A stretch of 64,000 nucleotides of DNA from Rhizodiscina lignyota. Its lineage: Eukaryota; Ascomycota; Dothideomycetes; Aulographales; Rhizodiscinaceae. Below the pieces are notes generated by a model, which did not search any database, was not told where the DNA came from, and saw nothing but the letters and a program-made list of their open reading frames with translations. The stretch covers positions 1,488,001-1,552,000 of the forward strand of contig ML978128.1 in NCBI GenBank assembly GCA_010015805.1, read 5' to 3'. This document shows positions 1 to 11,679 of the stretch, one piece after another. The position numbers were made by a program, and so were the translations under genes. The first letter of the stretch is position 1. Each line of letters opens with the position of its first letter.

Positions 1-1798
1 GGATGTTCGACCTTCAGCCGCGAGGCGTGGGAGATAAATTTAGCCCCATGTTTCGAAACATGTTCACGAAACAGCCAAACAACGGCGGCAAACCTCACAG
101 GGAATAAGTCCGAAATGATTGATGACGGGGTATCGAGCTCCTCCATGGAGTAGTCGTTAACTTCCTGTTCCTATCGAAAGAGAAAAGAGAGTTTGCACCG
201 TGCGCCTCCTTTCAAATGCCGGCACGTCGGCGCAAATCTTGTCAATGCAGATCTGCGGCTCCTCAAAGCTTGAACGCACGTCCTGAGGCTCGACCGTTCT
301 CTTGAGGCTCTGCTTAGCTGCTACTTGGTCTTTTATCCTGTTTCAATAAGTCGGTGAGTTGTTGGAGAAGTCCGAGAGTGGAGGCTGCGGCCGCTGAGGC
401 CGCGATCAATCGCTCACTGATCCAGCAACTTGCGTGACAAGACGTTTATTTCTCAATCATCATGGGCTCTCCCAGATTTCAGCAAAAAATCATTCAGCGT
501 TGTTATTGTACTCAGACCTACAATCCGTTTTGTAGCCCTCAGCACTGGTTTTCCTATTCGAGGATTGGAGCAGTCCTCACCGGTGACATGCTGAGAAAGG
601 CCTTGTTATATTTCAAATTCTCACAATCATTTTCGCAGATACAGGTATAACGAAAGTTGGGATTTAACAAATTTACCATTGATCGGCGTGGTTTATCAAC
701 AAATCCTCGACTCTTTTCAATTTCACCAGTTTAGTACACTCCGAAGAACATTGAACTAAGCTTTCAGAGATAGTTTCGTCTACTTTAACTCGTCCTGAGA
801 CCAGCTGGGAGAAACACCTTCTTCTTTCGCTGCTATCCCACTCTCGGTGATGGATACAGTTAGCAACTATTCTCTCAAGGCCAACCGCCATCGTCCCTGA
901 CACCGACCTCCCGGCTGAGCAATCACGACTTTTACGATGTCGATGCTCGACCCTCGAGCGCAACAATAGCAATGAAGCAGAAGGACGCGCTAGGAATTCC
1001 GCGAGCGACCGAGTATAGTCACTAGTCACGGCGAGTGAAGCAGCAACAGCTCAAATTTTAAGTCTGGCTCTGCCCCAATTGTCATTTGTAAAGGGCGTGT
1101 AGGAGTCGTTGCTCGTGACTTTGCATCCGAAACACCTATATCCAGCGCTGTACAGTGCTCTAATGGCGCTGCCAGGGCCTCTGTAGTCATGACAGTCAGT
1201 CCGATCTAACCACCATGCTCGGTGAAAGTGCTCGGCTAATGGTGAATCGATGCCAAGAAGTTCGGACGCCTTGCCAGTAAAAGGCCACTTGAACACTACT
1301 TGAACACCCTCTTAAACACACCCTCTTAAACACGCCCCCTTAAACATCTCTTGAACATACTCTTTAAACACTACTTGAACACTCCTTGAACACCAAGCCG
1401 TTGATGCCTAATACACAATGGCACTGCCTGCGGAGGCAGCAAATACGGAGACATAGTTAAATTCGAATGGTGTGTAGTTAGAGCCAAGTTCAGGAAATAT
1501 GTTCATAACATGTTAAGCGGAAGGCTGGGAAACTTGCAGAATAAGGATCGCTGGTGCATATCAACGATCTTCATGGCGAGTCGTTGAGTCAATAGCATGT
1601 ATAGTTATTATTGCATTCTGTATCGCCCATGGGTCCCAGTACGTGCGGAGCGGAAAAGTGATCAACACCTCTGTGAAGACAGATTGCCGTCAGTGGTCGG
1701 CATGTCTGGGTCTAATGCCATAAAACCAAGAGAAGAGTGGAGAAGTCCAATCCATGCATCTGTCATGAAGGCTATGAAGAGATGATGTCCAGCCCCAC
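1..1798. other. Intergenic region with no supported gene
   Basis: No coding region with family resemblance or a good splice model is visible. Two minus-strand open frames (positions 1296 to 1051 and 1029 to 673) are short and match nothing I recognise; the first opens on a GTG that lies inside a tandem repeat. The only clear structure is the short repeat described separately at 1288-1394. Confidence 0.6.
1288..1394. repeat. Degenerate tandem repeat of CTTRAACAY
   Basis: About nine consecutive units begin with CTTGAACA or CTTAAACA (CTTTAAACA once), spaced 10-14 bp apart, over roughly 105 bp. Units differ mainly by G/A and C/T transitions. On the other strand the unit reads GTGTTCAAG or GTGTTTAAG. 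It lies about 400 bp beyond the stop codon of the minus-strand reductase gene. Its function is unknown; a minisatellite is the simplest reading. Confidence 0.8.
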
Positions 1799-2899
1799 TT
1801 ATATGTGGATTTGCGGCTTCGCTACAGGCCTACCGTCCCTGTACCCATCCAAAGCTTCATTCACTTTGTCGGCATCCAGCCCCTCGATGACGGAGAATGG
1901 GGTTGGTGTGATAACTTGTCCCTCGATCCACCCTGGCACCATTTCCCAATATGGTTTGCTCAGACCCGGTATGCTTGGGTCTGCCAAAATAGGTCTCCGC
2001 TCGTAGCCTGCTCTCTTCTCTCCAATCTTGGTCTCATCAACACTCGCTGTACGCACAAGAACTGCCAATTTGCCCCTCTTCGAACTGGAAAGAGCCCTTA
2101 CACCGAGCGTGTGCTCTCCTGGACCACTACTAACACAATCCAACGCATACACGAGGTCATCGCCGACAACTTCACGGATCTCGTAATCAATCTCGTCCAA
2201 AGTCCCATGGCGGTCGATGACGTGCGTCGCGCCGAGTCTCTTCAATTCTGCTTCACCCTTGATTTTCGAAGCAACGGCAACAATTGTGCCAATGCCGGCG
2301 TACTTGCTCCATTGGATGGCGAACTTGCCACATGCAGACCCACCGCCGATAATGAGGATTTGTTGAGACGCGTAATCGAATGATCCCGCCTCTGGCGTGC
2401 CGAATGGTGGGGGTATCCCAAGTCCGTCGTTCCCGAACAGTCCTACGAACGCTGTATATGGATTGAGAGCTAGTGTAGCAGCGTCGTCGCCGCTTATGCC
2501 AACCGGGACTTTCGCGGAGACGTCCGCCAAGGCAATGGCGTATTCTTGCGTCCCACATTGGTCAGGATCTGTCGGCCAACCTTGGGTGAAGATTTGGTCG
2601 CCGATTGCAAACTTCGAAACGCCCGGTCCAACCTTGGTCACAGTGCCCACGATGTCAATGGCTAACGGGGTGGGCAGGATGTCGGCTATGAAGAGGCCAT
2701 ATGAACGGGAAGATGAATCATGAGGATTGACTACGGATACCATGTTAGCTCAATGAGTTCTCTTCAGAGTGCGATTCGACTCACGTCCTGCGACTTCAAC
2801 TTTGACAAGAACTTCGCCCTCCTTAGGTTCGGGAATAGCTCGGTCGATGAAGACCATTGGAGCGCCAATTTGGCTGACCACGAGAGATCTTTGTGACAT
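1799..2899 (-). CDS. Medium-chain dehydrogenase/reductase (enoyl-reductase/CipB-like), 2 exons
   Basis: This gene encodes a 348-aa oxidoreductase of the zinc-type alcohol dehydrogenase superfamily (MDR). Exons are 2899-2785 and 2730-1799, joined over a 54-bp GT..AG intron. The splice restores the GroES-domain motif AGLNPHD. The N-terminal GroES-like domain is followed by a Rossmann domain with the nucleotide-binding stretch ILIIGGGSACGKFAIQWSK. The catalytic-zinc ligands of true alcohol dehydrogenases are not evident, so a zinc-independent quinone or trans-enoyl reductase of the toxD/CipB type is more likely. I chose the ATG at 2899 because the protein then begins in the usual way with MSQRSLVVSQIG; an in-frame ATG at 3001 would add 34 atypical residues. 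The substrate cannot be told from sequence. Confidence 0.88.
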
Positions 2900-4369
2900 T
2901 CCGGAACTGTCTTCGAGTCTGCGTTTTGATTGAGAGTATAGTAGTGAGAGATGTAGCGGAGCTGCTTCCGTGTCCATTCTTTTTCGCATTGCGCTGGGCA
3001 ATATATAGACTATCGGACACCGGATTAGTCAAGCGCTACTGTTCTTGATTAATCTTCCAACCAAAGATGCCGTAGGACGCTCGCAAGAGTAAATGCTAGT
3101 TGACTAATCAACTTTAATTTAAATGAGGAACAAGTCTTTAAGTACTGCTCAAAAAGGTGAAGCTGATGATAATGGGAAACGTATGTAATTCGACCAGAAG
3201 ATGGTTGTACAGGAAGATATTGAGATGATTATAATCAAAAGACGAAAACGGTGCTAGCTCTACTTCCTTATATGTTAACGCTACATTTCCATTTACGTCG
3301 AAGCTCTGACGCCACGCCTCAGGCGCCGCAAGGATTGCAGAGACATCCATCTGATGACTGTACGTCTCCACGGCTTGGAAGAAACTCAAGATCCTTGTGC
3401 CGCTATTGCGGTGATGAAAAAGTGGTGGTGGTGGTTTTGGATGAGCTAGCTGGCAATCTTGGTGCCGCTCCCTCGTGAGCTTGAGCGGGCCGCAGCTCGC
3501 AAGCGGGAGAAACAGGTGGAGCAGGTTAGCAGATCGGCGAGAAGAGAATTCTTCGCAGTAAGTGGTACTAACTGCTTCGTATAGCTAACCATCGATGGAG
3601 GGCGATGAGGGAGTTTATAGGAGGTCGCCGATGTTGGGCATACAGTTCTGGAGTGATGTGATGACAGATCCCGGATTTGGTAAGGAGCTGTACTTACCGT
3701 ACTTTCATGTTAGGGTTGGCTTGGTTAGTGTTATCCTAGGCCTGATCTGTGCTATCCTGTTTGCGCGCGACAGTATAACTCTAACACGTACTCTAAGTCG
3801 GAATTACGCGTAGGTGTGAGTGACGTCAAAGAGCGTGTCATTTGAGTGCTACGAGAAAGGATACTAAGGAGAGAGGTAGTTATAAGCCGTGCAAAGGACG
3901 AAAGGGAGTGTACGCTTTGGTGGGAGACCACGGCAAAACACCGGCGGACCGTACGCTACCTCGATACGTCTTTCGGGGACAAATCGCGTCCCGAGGTTGC
4001 CCTATCCAGCCTAGCGTATGTTAATAGATATTCGCACTAATCGTGGTAGGACTGAGGACTTTTACGTTGTTCCCTAATATTATAAGCCTTATAGATAATT
4101 CTAGCTAAGAACATGTTTAGCACACTTTTAAGTACCGATAAGGAGCTAATTAGGCGTGCGCGTCCCTGAAGGGAGTTACAGTAAAGAGATTAACGATACG
4201 TAAGACTTATATCATACAGGGCAGGGTAAAGGGGGTGCCTTATAGTGTCCCTAGTCCCTGTGGAGGTCAATCCCAACATGGAAGTGCAGTTTTCTAACAG
4301 CATAGCTCCTTACCAAGCCCTGACAGATCCACATTGGGATACCCCTTCCAAGCGAAATATTCCCGAAAC
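2900..4369. other. Intergenic region, probable decayed repeat at about 3480-4240
   Basis: No intact gene is visible. From about 3480 to 4240 the sequence is rich in TA-containing words (TATAAG, TTATAG, CTAGCTAAG), with frames repeatedly broken by stops. This is the texture expected of an old transposon damaged by repeat-induced point mutation. A short coding-like, Arg/Lys/Glu-rich stretch near 3480-3560 may be a remnant, but I cannot assign a family and no terminal repeats were found. Confidence 0.45.
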
Positions 4370-5084
4370 ATGGCGTCGAGTAACAAAGACTTATCAACCT
4401 CTTCCAACATGCCTGCTTTGAAGTTTGTGCGGTCGGTACGTCTCTCCGTAACATTTTCGCCTTGACATTTCGCCAATTGACGCGTAAGAGCAGGTCTGGG
4501 AGAGCTTTAGAGCGAGCTCCGGGTTGGAACCCCGGCTGCTGGATTCTGTATGATCTCAAACCCTACGATCCTTCTCGTGGCGATCTAAATATTGATTCCA
4601 TGCAGCTCAGAGTCACGGCCGCGAGTCCTGGGAAGGTCAACTTCGAGCTCGACATTCTCAAGGAGCACACGAACCGGCTCAACATCCTCCATGGCGGGAC
4701 GATTGCCAGCATGGGTAGGCGATTTCCTCTTTCAGCCATCTATCTGAGTATATATACGGTAACTGACTAATGCCAGTTGATCTTGGTGGGTCTTTGGCTG
4801 TAGCTTCGAGGGGCCTCTTTGCAACTGGCGTATCAACGGACCTCAATGTCACGTATCTCAGCTCCGGTGGCAAGATAGGTGACACTATCAAGGCCGAAGT
4901 GACCTGTGACAAGTTTGGCAAGACGCTTGCGTATACATCAATAAAATTCTTCAACGGCAAAGACGAATTGGTGGCGAGAGGTTCTCATACAAAGTATGTG
5001 GCACTGGCCTGGAAGGATCCGAACAATATCGTGGAGCAGCTCTCGTCAAGGTCTTCTAAAAACTCATCAGCCTCACCTTCATGA
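4370..5084 (+). CDS. Hotdog-fold acyl-CoA thioesterase (ACOT13/THEM2-like), 4 exons
   Basis: Exons are 4370-4435, 4494-4547, 4606-4714 and 4777-5084, with introns of 58, 58 and 62 bp, all GT..AG. The 178-aa product is of normal size for the family. Splicing gives FVRSVWESFRASSGLEP, then LRVTAASPGKVNFELDI, then the hotdog helix motif NRLNILHGGTIASMVDLGG, which carries the HGG signature and the catalytic acid (Asp of VDLGG). Residues near the C-terminus (RGSHTKYVAL) also match the fungal family. These enzymes hydrolyse acyl-CoA thioesters to free acid and CoA in cytosol or mitochondria. The 54-bp second exon is easily missed, because a different frame stays open through the intron before it. 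The gene is convergent with the Aquarius gene, 126 bp apart. Confidence 0.92.
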
Positions 5085-5210
5085 GACTCGACTTATAGTC
5101 AGATTCACTAGCACTTCGATAGACCATAATATCTCGTGTTACAACAGTCGAGTGCAGCGGTTTGGTATCTCTGGTATCATTGTCATCTTTTGGGTTCAGG
5201 AGCCTTGAGA

Positions 5211-8200
5211 TCACACATAAGTTTCCTCATCAATCTCGGGTCCCATCTCCTCCTCCACTTCATCATTGATCAACCCCACCTCATCGTCATCCAGATCTGC
5301 ATCTTTCATTGCTACTTCAGCCACTGGCGGTAGCATGCCACCTCCCTCCTTCAAAGCTTTCACTTTTGCCTGTGTCATCTCAAATACATATTGGCCCAAA
5401 TGCTCAACGCCCTCCATCTCCGCCATACGTCCCTTCTCTACCTTATCCACCAGCACCCGGCTCGTGGGATACATCTCGTTTGTCACGACAGTCAACTTGG
5501 TGGGATGCTGAAGGAGGAGATCGAATGCCTCTTTCAACTCGTAAGCGGACTCAAACACTTCGCGGCGACCGAAGACGTAGAGACCAAGACGAGCACGGGA
5601 AAGGGCAACGGTAAGACGGCGGATGTCCCGCAAGTAGCCAACACGACTAGTGCGGACCAGTGAGAGCAGGATGTCTGTAACGATTAGCAAATTGATGACA
5701 GCAGCACTGTCACGTGACTTACAGTCATTTTGCTCGCCCTGGTACTTGTCCACTGTCGCCACGATTCTCGGCATTCCGAACAGCCTGTTGTCTTTGCAGC
5801 GATGGGTCAAGACATCTCTGATGAGCGCCCTTTGCCCGGCATATGTAGTCAAGATACTGATCTTGTTGGCCGGATATCCGAGCAAGCGCATGTACATGTA
5901 CATCGCAACCACGTACTCAGCCTCACCCAAATTCTGTATGAAGTGCGGCGTTGGTTCCATCTCACCACGGCCTTTGTAGTCTGGAACATCGATGAACTGA
6001 TACTCGTATCGGAATCCAGCATTGGCGTTTACGAACTCGGGAAGAGTCTCGACCGTGGGAAGATTGCCGAGTTTCGGATACCTCCACTTGTACAGCTCTG
6101 CAAGACTTGGGCGGGCACGACCCTGTTGATCGAGCATAATAGTCGGTACACCCAGGCGAACAAGGCGCAGGAAGAGGCTTTGCTCAAGATTGGCATACTG
6201 GCGGAAAGCGAGATTTTCGATGATCGGAGAGTTTTGAAGGTGATCCCCACAGAGCACAACACGCTGAAGTGGTACTTGGCCATCTTGGGGCTTCTGCAAA
6301 GCCATAGGAATGAAGTTTTCAATTTCGGTGATTTGTGCCGCTTCTTCCATGACGACGTTGTCATAGTGGAAACCGAGGTCGGAAATTTCTTGGCGACGCA
6401 TAGCCGCATGTGTTGAGGTCATGGCGATGATACGAGCTTCTTTGATGAGGAGGTAGTTCGCCTTGTCGCGAGGGTTTCGGAGAATTTCGAAGGGCCGGAT
6501 ATCTTCTAATTCAGAGAATATCTTCTCAATGTGCCTGTAGCAGCCTGCAGCAATCTCCACAGCCTTCTCTTTTGGGACACCCGGTGGAAACAGCGGTTGT
6601 GGAGCATTTGAGAAGTACGCATGGAAGGGGAATGTCTCGACGATCTGCTGAAGATCCGACTCGTCGGACTGAACGAGATTCCAGTACTTTGTCCAAGCTG
6701 GCTTGATGTAGACAGAGTTGAAGTAGTCTGCCGTCTCGCATGTGCTTCCATGCGCACCTTGTGCACTGATACTAACGGCTAGGCGATGAACTTCCGCAAG
6801 GTACCGCTGTCCAAGTTCCAAGAACGACTCGACGCGGCCATACTTGCTGTAACTTCCCTCAGTCACAAGCTCCTCCTCACCATGTCCCAATCTTAGAAGA
6901 TGGCGTTCGTCGATATCCAGTGCAACAATCTTTTGGAAAAGCTGGTTTAAGGCTTGGTTGCTATGCGCGACTAGGAGGGTGCGTTGCGAGGGAAAGTTGT
7001 GATAGATGTTATTGATGATCTGCGTGGCAACATCCGTCTTGCCGGTTCCAGGAGGTCCGACGATGATGGTTAGGCCGGGCTGTGTGCCAGAGGTGATGGC
7101 TTCAATCTGCGATGGTGTGAAGCGAACTTGATTCGTCTTGGGGATGTCGGTTGGATATGGACCGGTGTTGGGAGGCTTATAAGTAGACACCTTAATTGTC
7201 TCCACAACTGGCGCCGGAGGTGGGTCTTCGTCTCGCCTTCTCTTCTTTGAAGGTCGAGGAGCCGGTGCAGCCTCTTCTGTCTCTTTCGTCTCGAGAACAT
7301 ACGGCGGGCCAAAGCTGCCTTCGACATCCTCGCTTGGTTCAATGACCTTGCCTGGTAAGCTCTCTATCAAGTGCTGCCAATCGGTGAATGTATCTCGAAA
7401 ATCGATAGATTGTAGTCGATTCGGTAGACGCTTGTAAGTAGCACCTGCAGGGTCACCGTAACCGAGGAAGACATCTTGCAGCCAAGCAGGTGCCGGAACG
7501 TCCGAGAGGGTCAGGCGCTTGATTGACTCCAGGATGGGCTTAAAATTATTCTCTCGCCCTCGGCGACGTATGATGAGATTAATCCTTTCATACGGATTTG
7601 TCACCATCTCACCCTTAGCAACTCGATCCATATCATGCTGATACGCAACAGGGTCAAGTTTGAGAATTAATCGGCGTTGGCGCACACGATGTGTGTGGCC
7701 GTTTGCCTGGCCACCTGAGCGTTCTCGTAATGGCCGGCCGTTCTCGTCTTGAATCTGCAGGACTTCTGCCGTCCGCAAGAATTGAAGACCGAGTTTTTCC
7801 TTTTCTGTCTGAAGCTCGGCGGAGCTGCCATTCGTGAGCATCATACGGCTTTGCGCTGCAGGCGGGCGAACAGCGGCCAGGAAGACCACATCATCTGGGC
7901 GCAAACTTTCCCATTCCTGGCGGACCGTGAAATTGAGCCTGCTGACGTCGAGAATCACTTCGCCACGAACTTGTGCGGGAGCTTCCTCGCCAACATCTGC
8001 CGAAGATATATCTTGCACAGCAACCTTAGGAATGGGTAGTGCCATTCGTGAGAAGCCATCGAATCTCACTTCTGTTCCCATCGAGCTGGCTTGGACTCGC
8101 CTTATCGTATCTTCTACATGTTTCCGAATACCGTAGAAGGATTCACTTCGGTAGAGGATGAATGCTCTCCAAAGGAAATCACCCATTGTCAGATATTGCA

Positions 8201-9710
8201 GGTTCAACTTTGGAATAGCCAGGGGTCTCGACCCATTGTACGTGTCATCGCGGAGGAAAGTTTCTTCGTAGAGTGATTGCTCCGTAGGAACAATTGTGAA
8301 GTCTCGAACCTCATCTCGGAATGTGGGTTTCCTCTCGTGGGATGAAATGATCAATTCCGTGAAAAAGTCGCGGTCTCGGGGGATGAGAGAGTTCCGAGGA
8401 TACTCTGTCCGAAAGTCCAAGAGAGTGCACAAACGTTCTAGATCACCCATATCAAGGACGCTGAGATGGTCTTCCAGATCTTTTCTGCTCTCCAAAGCCC
8501 CATAGTTTGCTAAGGCGAGGAGCTTCAATTTTTGGCCAAATTGCTTGATTGCGATCCGTTGGAGTTTTGACAATGCGGCATAATGAGACTGGTGGTCTTC
8601 AATGCTTGTACGTTGCTGACCAGACTGATCCTCAATTGGGAATGACGTATAATGGTCGAAAAGATTGAAAAGGTCTCGGAAGAGTCCGTTCTCTTTGTGG
8701 TTGAAGACGTGTGACAGCCTGACAGCAGCCGATAGATTGAGGTCCTGGATGAGAGCATTCACGTAGCGTCGTGTAGGCAGTTGGCTCTGGAGATCAATGA
8801 GCAGTTCCAAGAGTCGCTCACAGAACAATACCCTTTCTGCAGCGCCCTCCTTACTAGTATCGTAGACCTTGTCCAAGAATTCCAGAAGCAGCGTGAACAA
8901 CCATGATCGCTCAAAAAGCTGTCGAGATTTAGTCTCATCATCCGCGGCATCGAACCTTCGTCCAGATGCTCTCCATGCTCGTTTCAGAACTTGATTCGCT
9001 TCGAGCTTCGCCTCCCTCACGCGCTCGCTATGCAAGTTGTGCCAGATGGAAATGGACACCAGCGGTGCCAACTCTTTTCGCACCAAGCCAATGTCGAGTG
9101 ACTGGAATGCCCCCACGATGAATGATATCAGGTGTATGCGAATGTTCTGGGGAAGGGATTGGTCGAGGATCAGGTTGAGGATGCGGCGGAAGAAATAAGA
9201 GAACTCGTCAGGCCTGTCGCCAAAGAGATCTGTATACGATCAGTGAGAGCCGTACATATATAACTAGCAGATACATACCCCAAGCAGGAAGTCCTTCTCT
9301 GCGCTTAACGTTCACAAAGATTGCTACGAGGAGGATGTGGTAGTTCGATGCCTCTTCAGAGAAACCGGGCCACAGGTATCTGAGCATGTCAGCTCTTCCG
9401 TTGAACTCGTATACCGATTGGAACACACTCACTTCTCCAGAACTTGAAGGTTTTCTAGAATCAACAATGATCCATATGAGAAACCATCCTTCTCCAAGCT
9501 GTCCCAGAGTTCCGACTTGAGGATGTTTGACTTCACCGTCGGCGCTTTCTTCGCTTTGAGCCAATGCTTTCGCGCAAATTGCGCGTATTGGTTCTCGCCA
9601 TGGAGGTCCGACACCGTCGGTCGAGCGTGTAGAGCAGAAAAGTTGCCCTGCGAGGTCACGATTGGAACCGTCGAGCCGTTACTCGATCGTGGCCTCGGTT
9701 CGGGGTCCAT
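5211..9710 (-). CDS. Intron-binding spliceosomal helicase Aquarius/Cwf11 family, 4 exons
   Basis: The model is 9710-9433, 9379-9279, 9229-5723 and 5674-5211 (introns 53, 49 and 48 bp), giving 1,449 aa, about the size of human Aquarius. The long N-terminal helical half contains ARKHWLKAKKAP and LPAWDLFGD. The C-terminal half is a UPF1-like SF1 helicase: Walker A GPPGTGKT near residue 851, VVMEEAAQITE near 1088, LCGDHLQ, KYQGEQNDYILLSLVRT, and SRARLGLYVFGRR. A basic, Pro-rich linker (RPSKKRRRDEDPPPAP) precedes the helicase, and the C-terminus is acidic. In the family this protein sits on the intron upstream of the branch site within the spliceosome and links splicing to snoRNP and exon-junction assembly. 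The last intron is stop-free and a multiple of three, so an unspliced reading adds 16 residues inside a helicase motif. Assignment is secure. Confidence 0.95.
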
Positions 9711-11679
9711 TTTGAACGACGACTGAGAAACTCAGCCTCGCGGTTCTCTTTTGGTATCAAGTAGTAAGTGTCATTGGTGAGCAAGTCGCGTGCTCTCAAG
9801 GCGATGTTTTCTATCGCGTTTTCCTGCTGAAAGGCTTGGCAAAGCATCAAAGATGCGCGACCAATCGGAGACGTGAATTCTCCGCAAACTACCTTAGCTT
9901 AGACCTCTCACAATGAACTCAACCAAGAAGCTAATCATGCGCTGTATTAAAGGTCAATGAAGAGACACTTAAGTACACTAATATTAACTTAGTGATTATC
10001 AATTCTAACATCATATCCAGAGCGCATCTTTTCCTCGACCTCCCTACATAACCATGCGACCTCCCGGACACTTTCGAATTCTTACCTTTATTTCGCTTCC
10101 AAATTGTCTTCAAAAATGAGGACAACTGAAGTTCTCACGGATCGTAATCGTACCGTACACATGCGACAGGTCGGCCATGTGCCTCCAGCGTTCTCGTCTG
10201 CGTTCATTCCAGGAGTCTGGAGGAACAAGAGCCGCGGAGTGACATATTGAGCGCCCTGCAGAGGTAACAAGCGCTATCTATTCTTTTTGCGCGCCAAACT
10301 TCGCCTTAGCCGCAGTCTTGAAGTGAGAGGCTTGCAGCATCGTTTGATAAATATACAGGAACTTCGTCTATTCTGACCAATCATACGTACCAACGGGTCC
10401 CTAAATATGGAATACAGTGCCATTAATCACGTTGGAGAGGAAGAAAGATTACACAGATCGGTGCCATTTTCATAATTTTCGGCTCCTAATTTGGCCTTGA
10501 GTGAGGGCTGGAAATCTAAATGTCTCCGGACGAAAGTTGTGAGATAGGGCGTTCACTCGTATGCTCGTCTCGTGTCGCATGAACATGATGCCAGCCCAGC
10601 CCGGGCCCAGCCTCCACAGTTTTGCGGCGCAGGGGCCGGTCATTTCATGGGGACAAATAGCCGGTTTTCTGGCGATACTCCGGCATAACGAAACTACGAA
10701 AGCAGTGGACAAGATCATCTTCACCTTAACTCTTACATACGGTAAGCAACAGAAGCTGAGCGACAGCTAATATCTATGAAGCACTCAGGGAATGGATCTA
10801 TACGTATACTGATGCCGTCGACCAATGGTTCAAGCCAAGGCTGTTCCCAAGGGCTTCTGCTCTTGCGACTGATAATCTCCAGGCAGTGTCGGCTCCTCCA
10901 AACTCGAGAATCTATTTTTGGTCAAGACATTGTGAATCTTACCACAACTCACACCTCCTAGTAGGACGAGCAGTCGTCTCGTGTGGGGATGCCTATATGG
11001 CCATTCACGCAATCTCTCCGAACTGTTTGCGCAGGAGGCAATTTTATGAACGTCGCAGCGATCTCACCTTGTTGCATTGATGGGCCGCGTGTCCAAGACC
11101 TTATCAACGTGGGTCAACTGTTTCTCACAACTACCTGCGGGTAACAGCGTTATAACGAACATTTCTTTCAACCAGTGCAGCCTGCATTCTTTCATACGTC
11201 ACAATTTCTGCTCACTGCCGTTTCAAACTTGCTCTGAATTCCTTTCGGGGACTTCTGTATACTGCTTACGGTTCATGCGACTCAGTGAGAGCAGGGATTA
11301 CCAACGCCTACTTCCAATTCTGTCATGGACATGGCTGGACAAGGCACGATTTAACATTTGGCACGAGTGAATTCTCCTTCAAGGGCAGTAGCGCCACCCC
11401 ACGTGCGGAGCTCGAGTAGCAGCGCCGCTTTGCAGCCTAAGGGCGCCAGCAAATCGACAAAGCCAGCAGGCTTAGTTTAGCACTGCCGCTACACGATCCC
11501 CGTCAGCCATGGTCTAATTGCTGCCCTGCAAGCAGTCTCCACTGTAGAAGCAGGGACGCTGTAGTTCATATGCCAACTCAACATTCCAATAACATTAAAT
11601 AGGTCCCGGGAACCCCAAAATCCTTGAATGCCAACTCTCTCACTACTATTATTTTCCACTCTCGTTTCTATCGAGCAAC
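9711..11679. other. Intergenic region, about 2 kb, nothing supported
   Basis: It carries the upstream region of the minus-strand Aquarius gene and of the plus-strand GH76 gene. Only short unrelated open frames occur, without splice-consistent models or recognisable motifs. I see no tRNA, repeat or transposon ends. Confidence 0.55.

Noticed and set aside
673-1296. Two successive minus-strand frames that might be exons of one gene
   Set aside because: No acceptable donor and acceptor pair joins them, and the first has no ATG at its 5' end.
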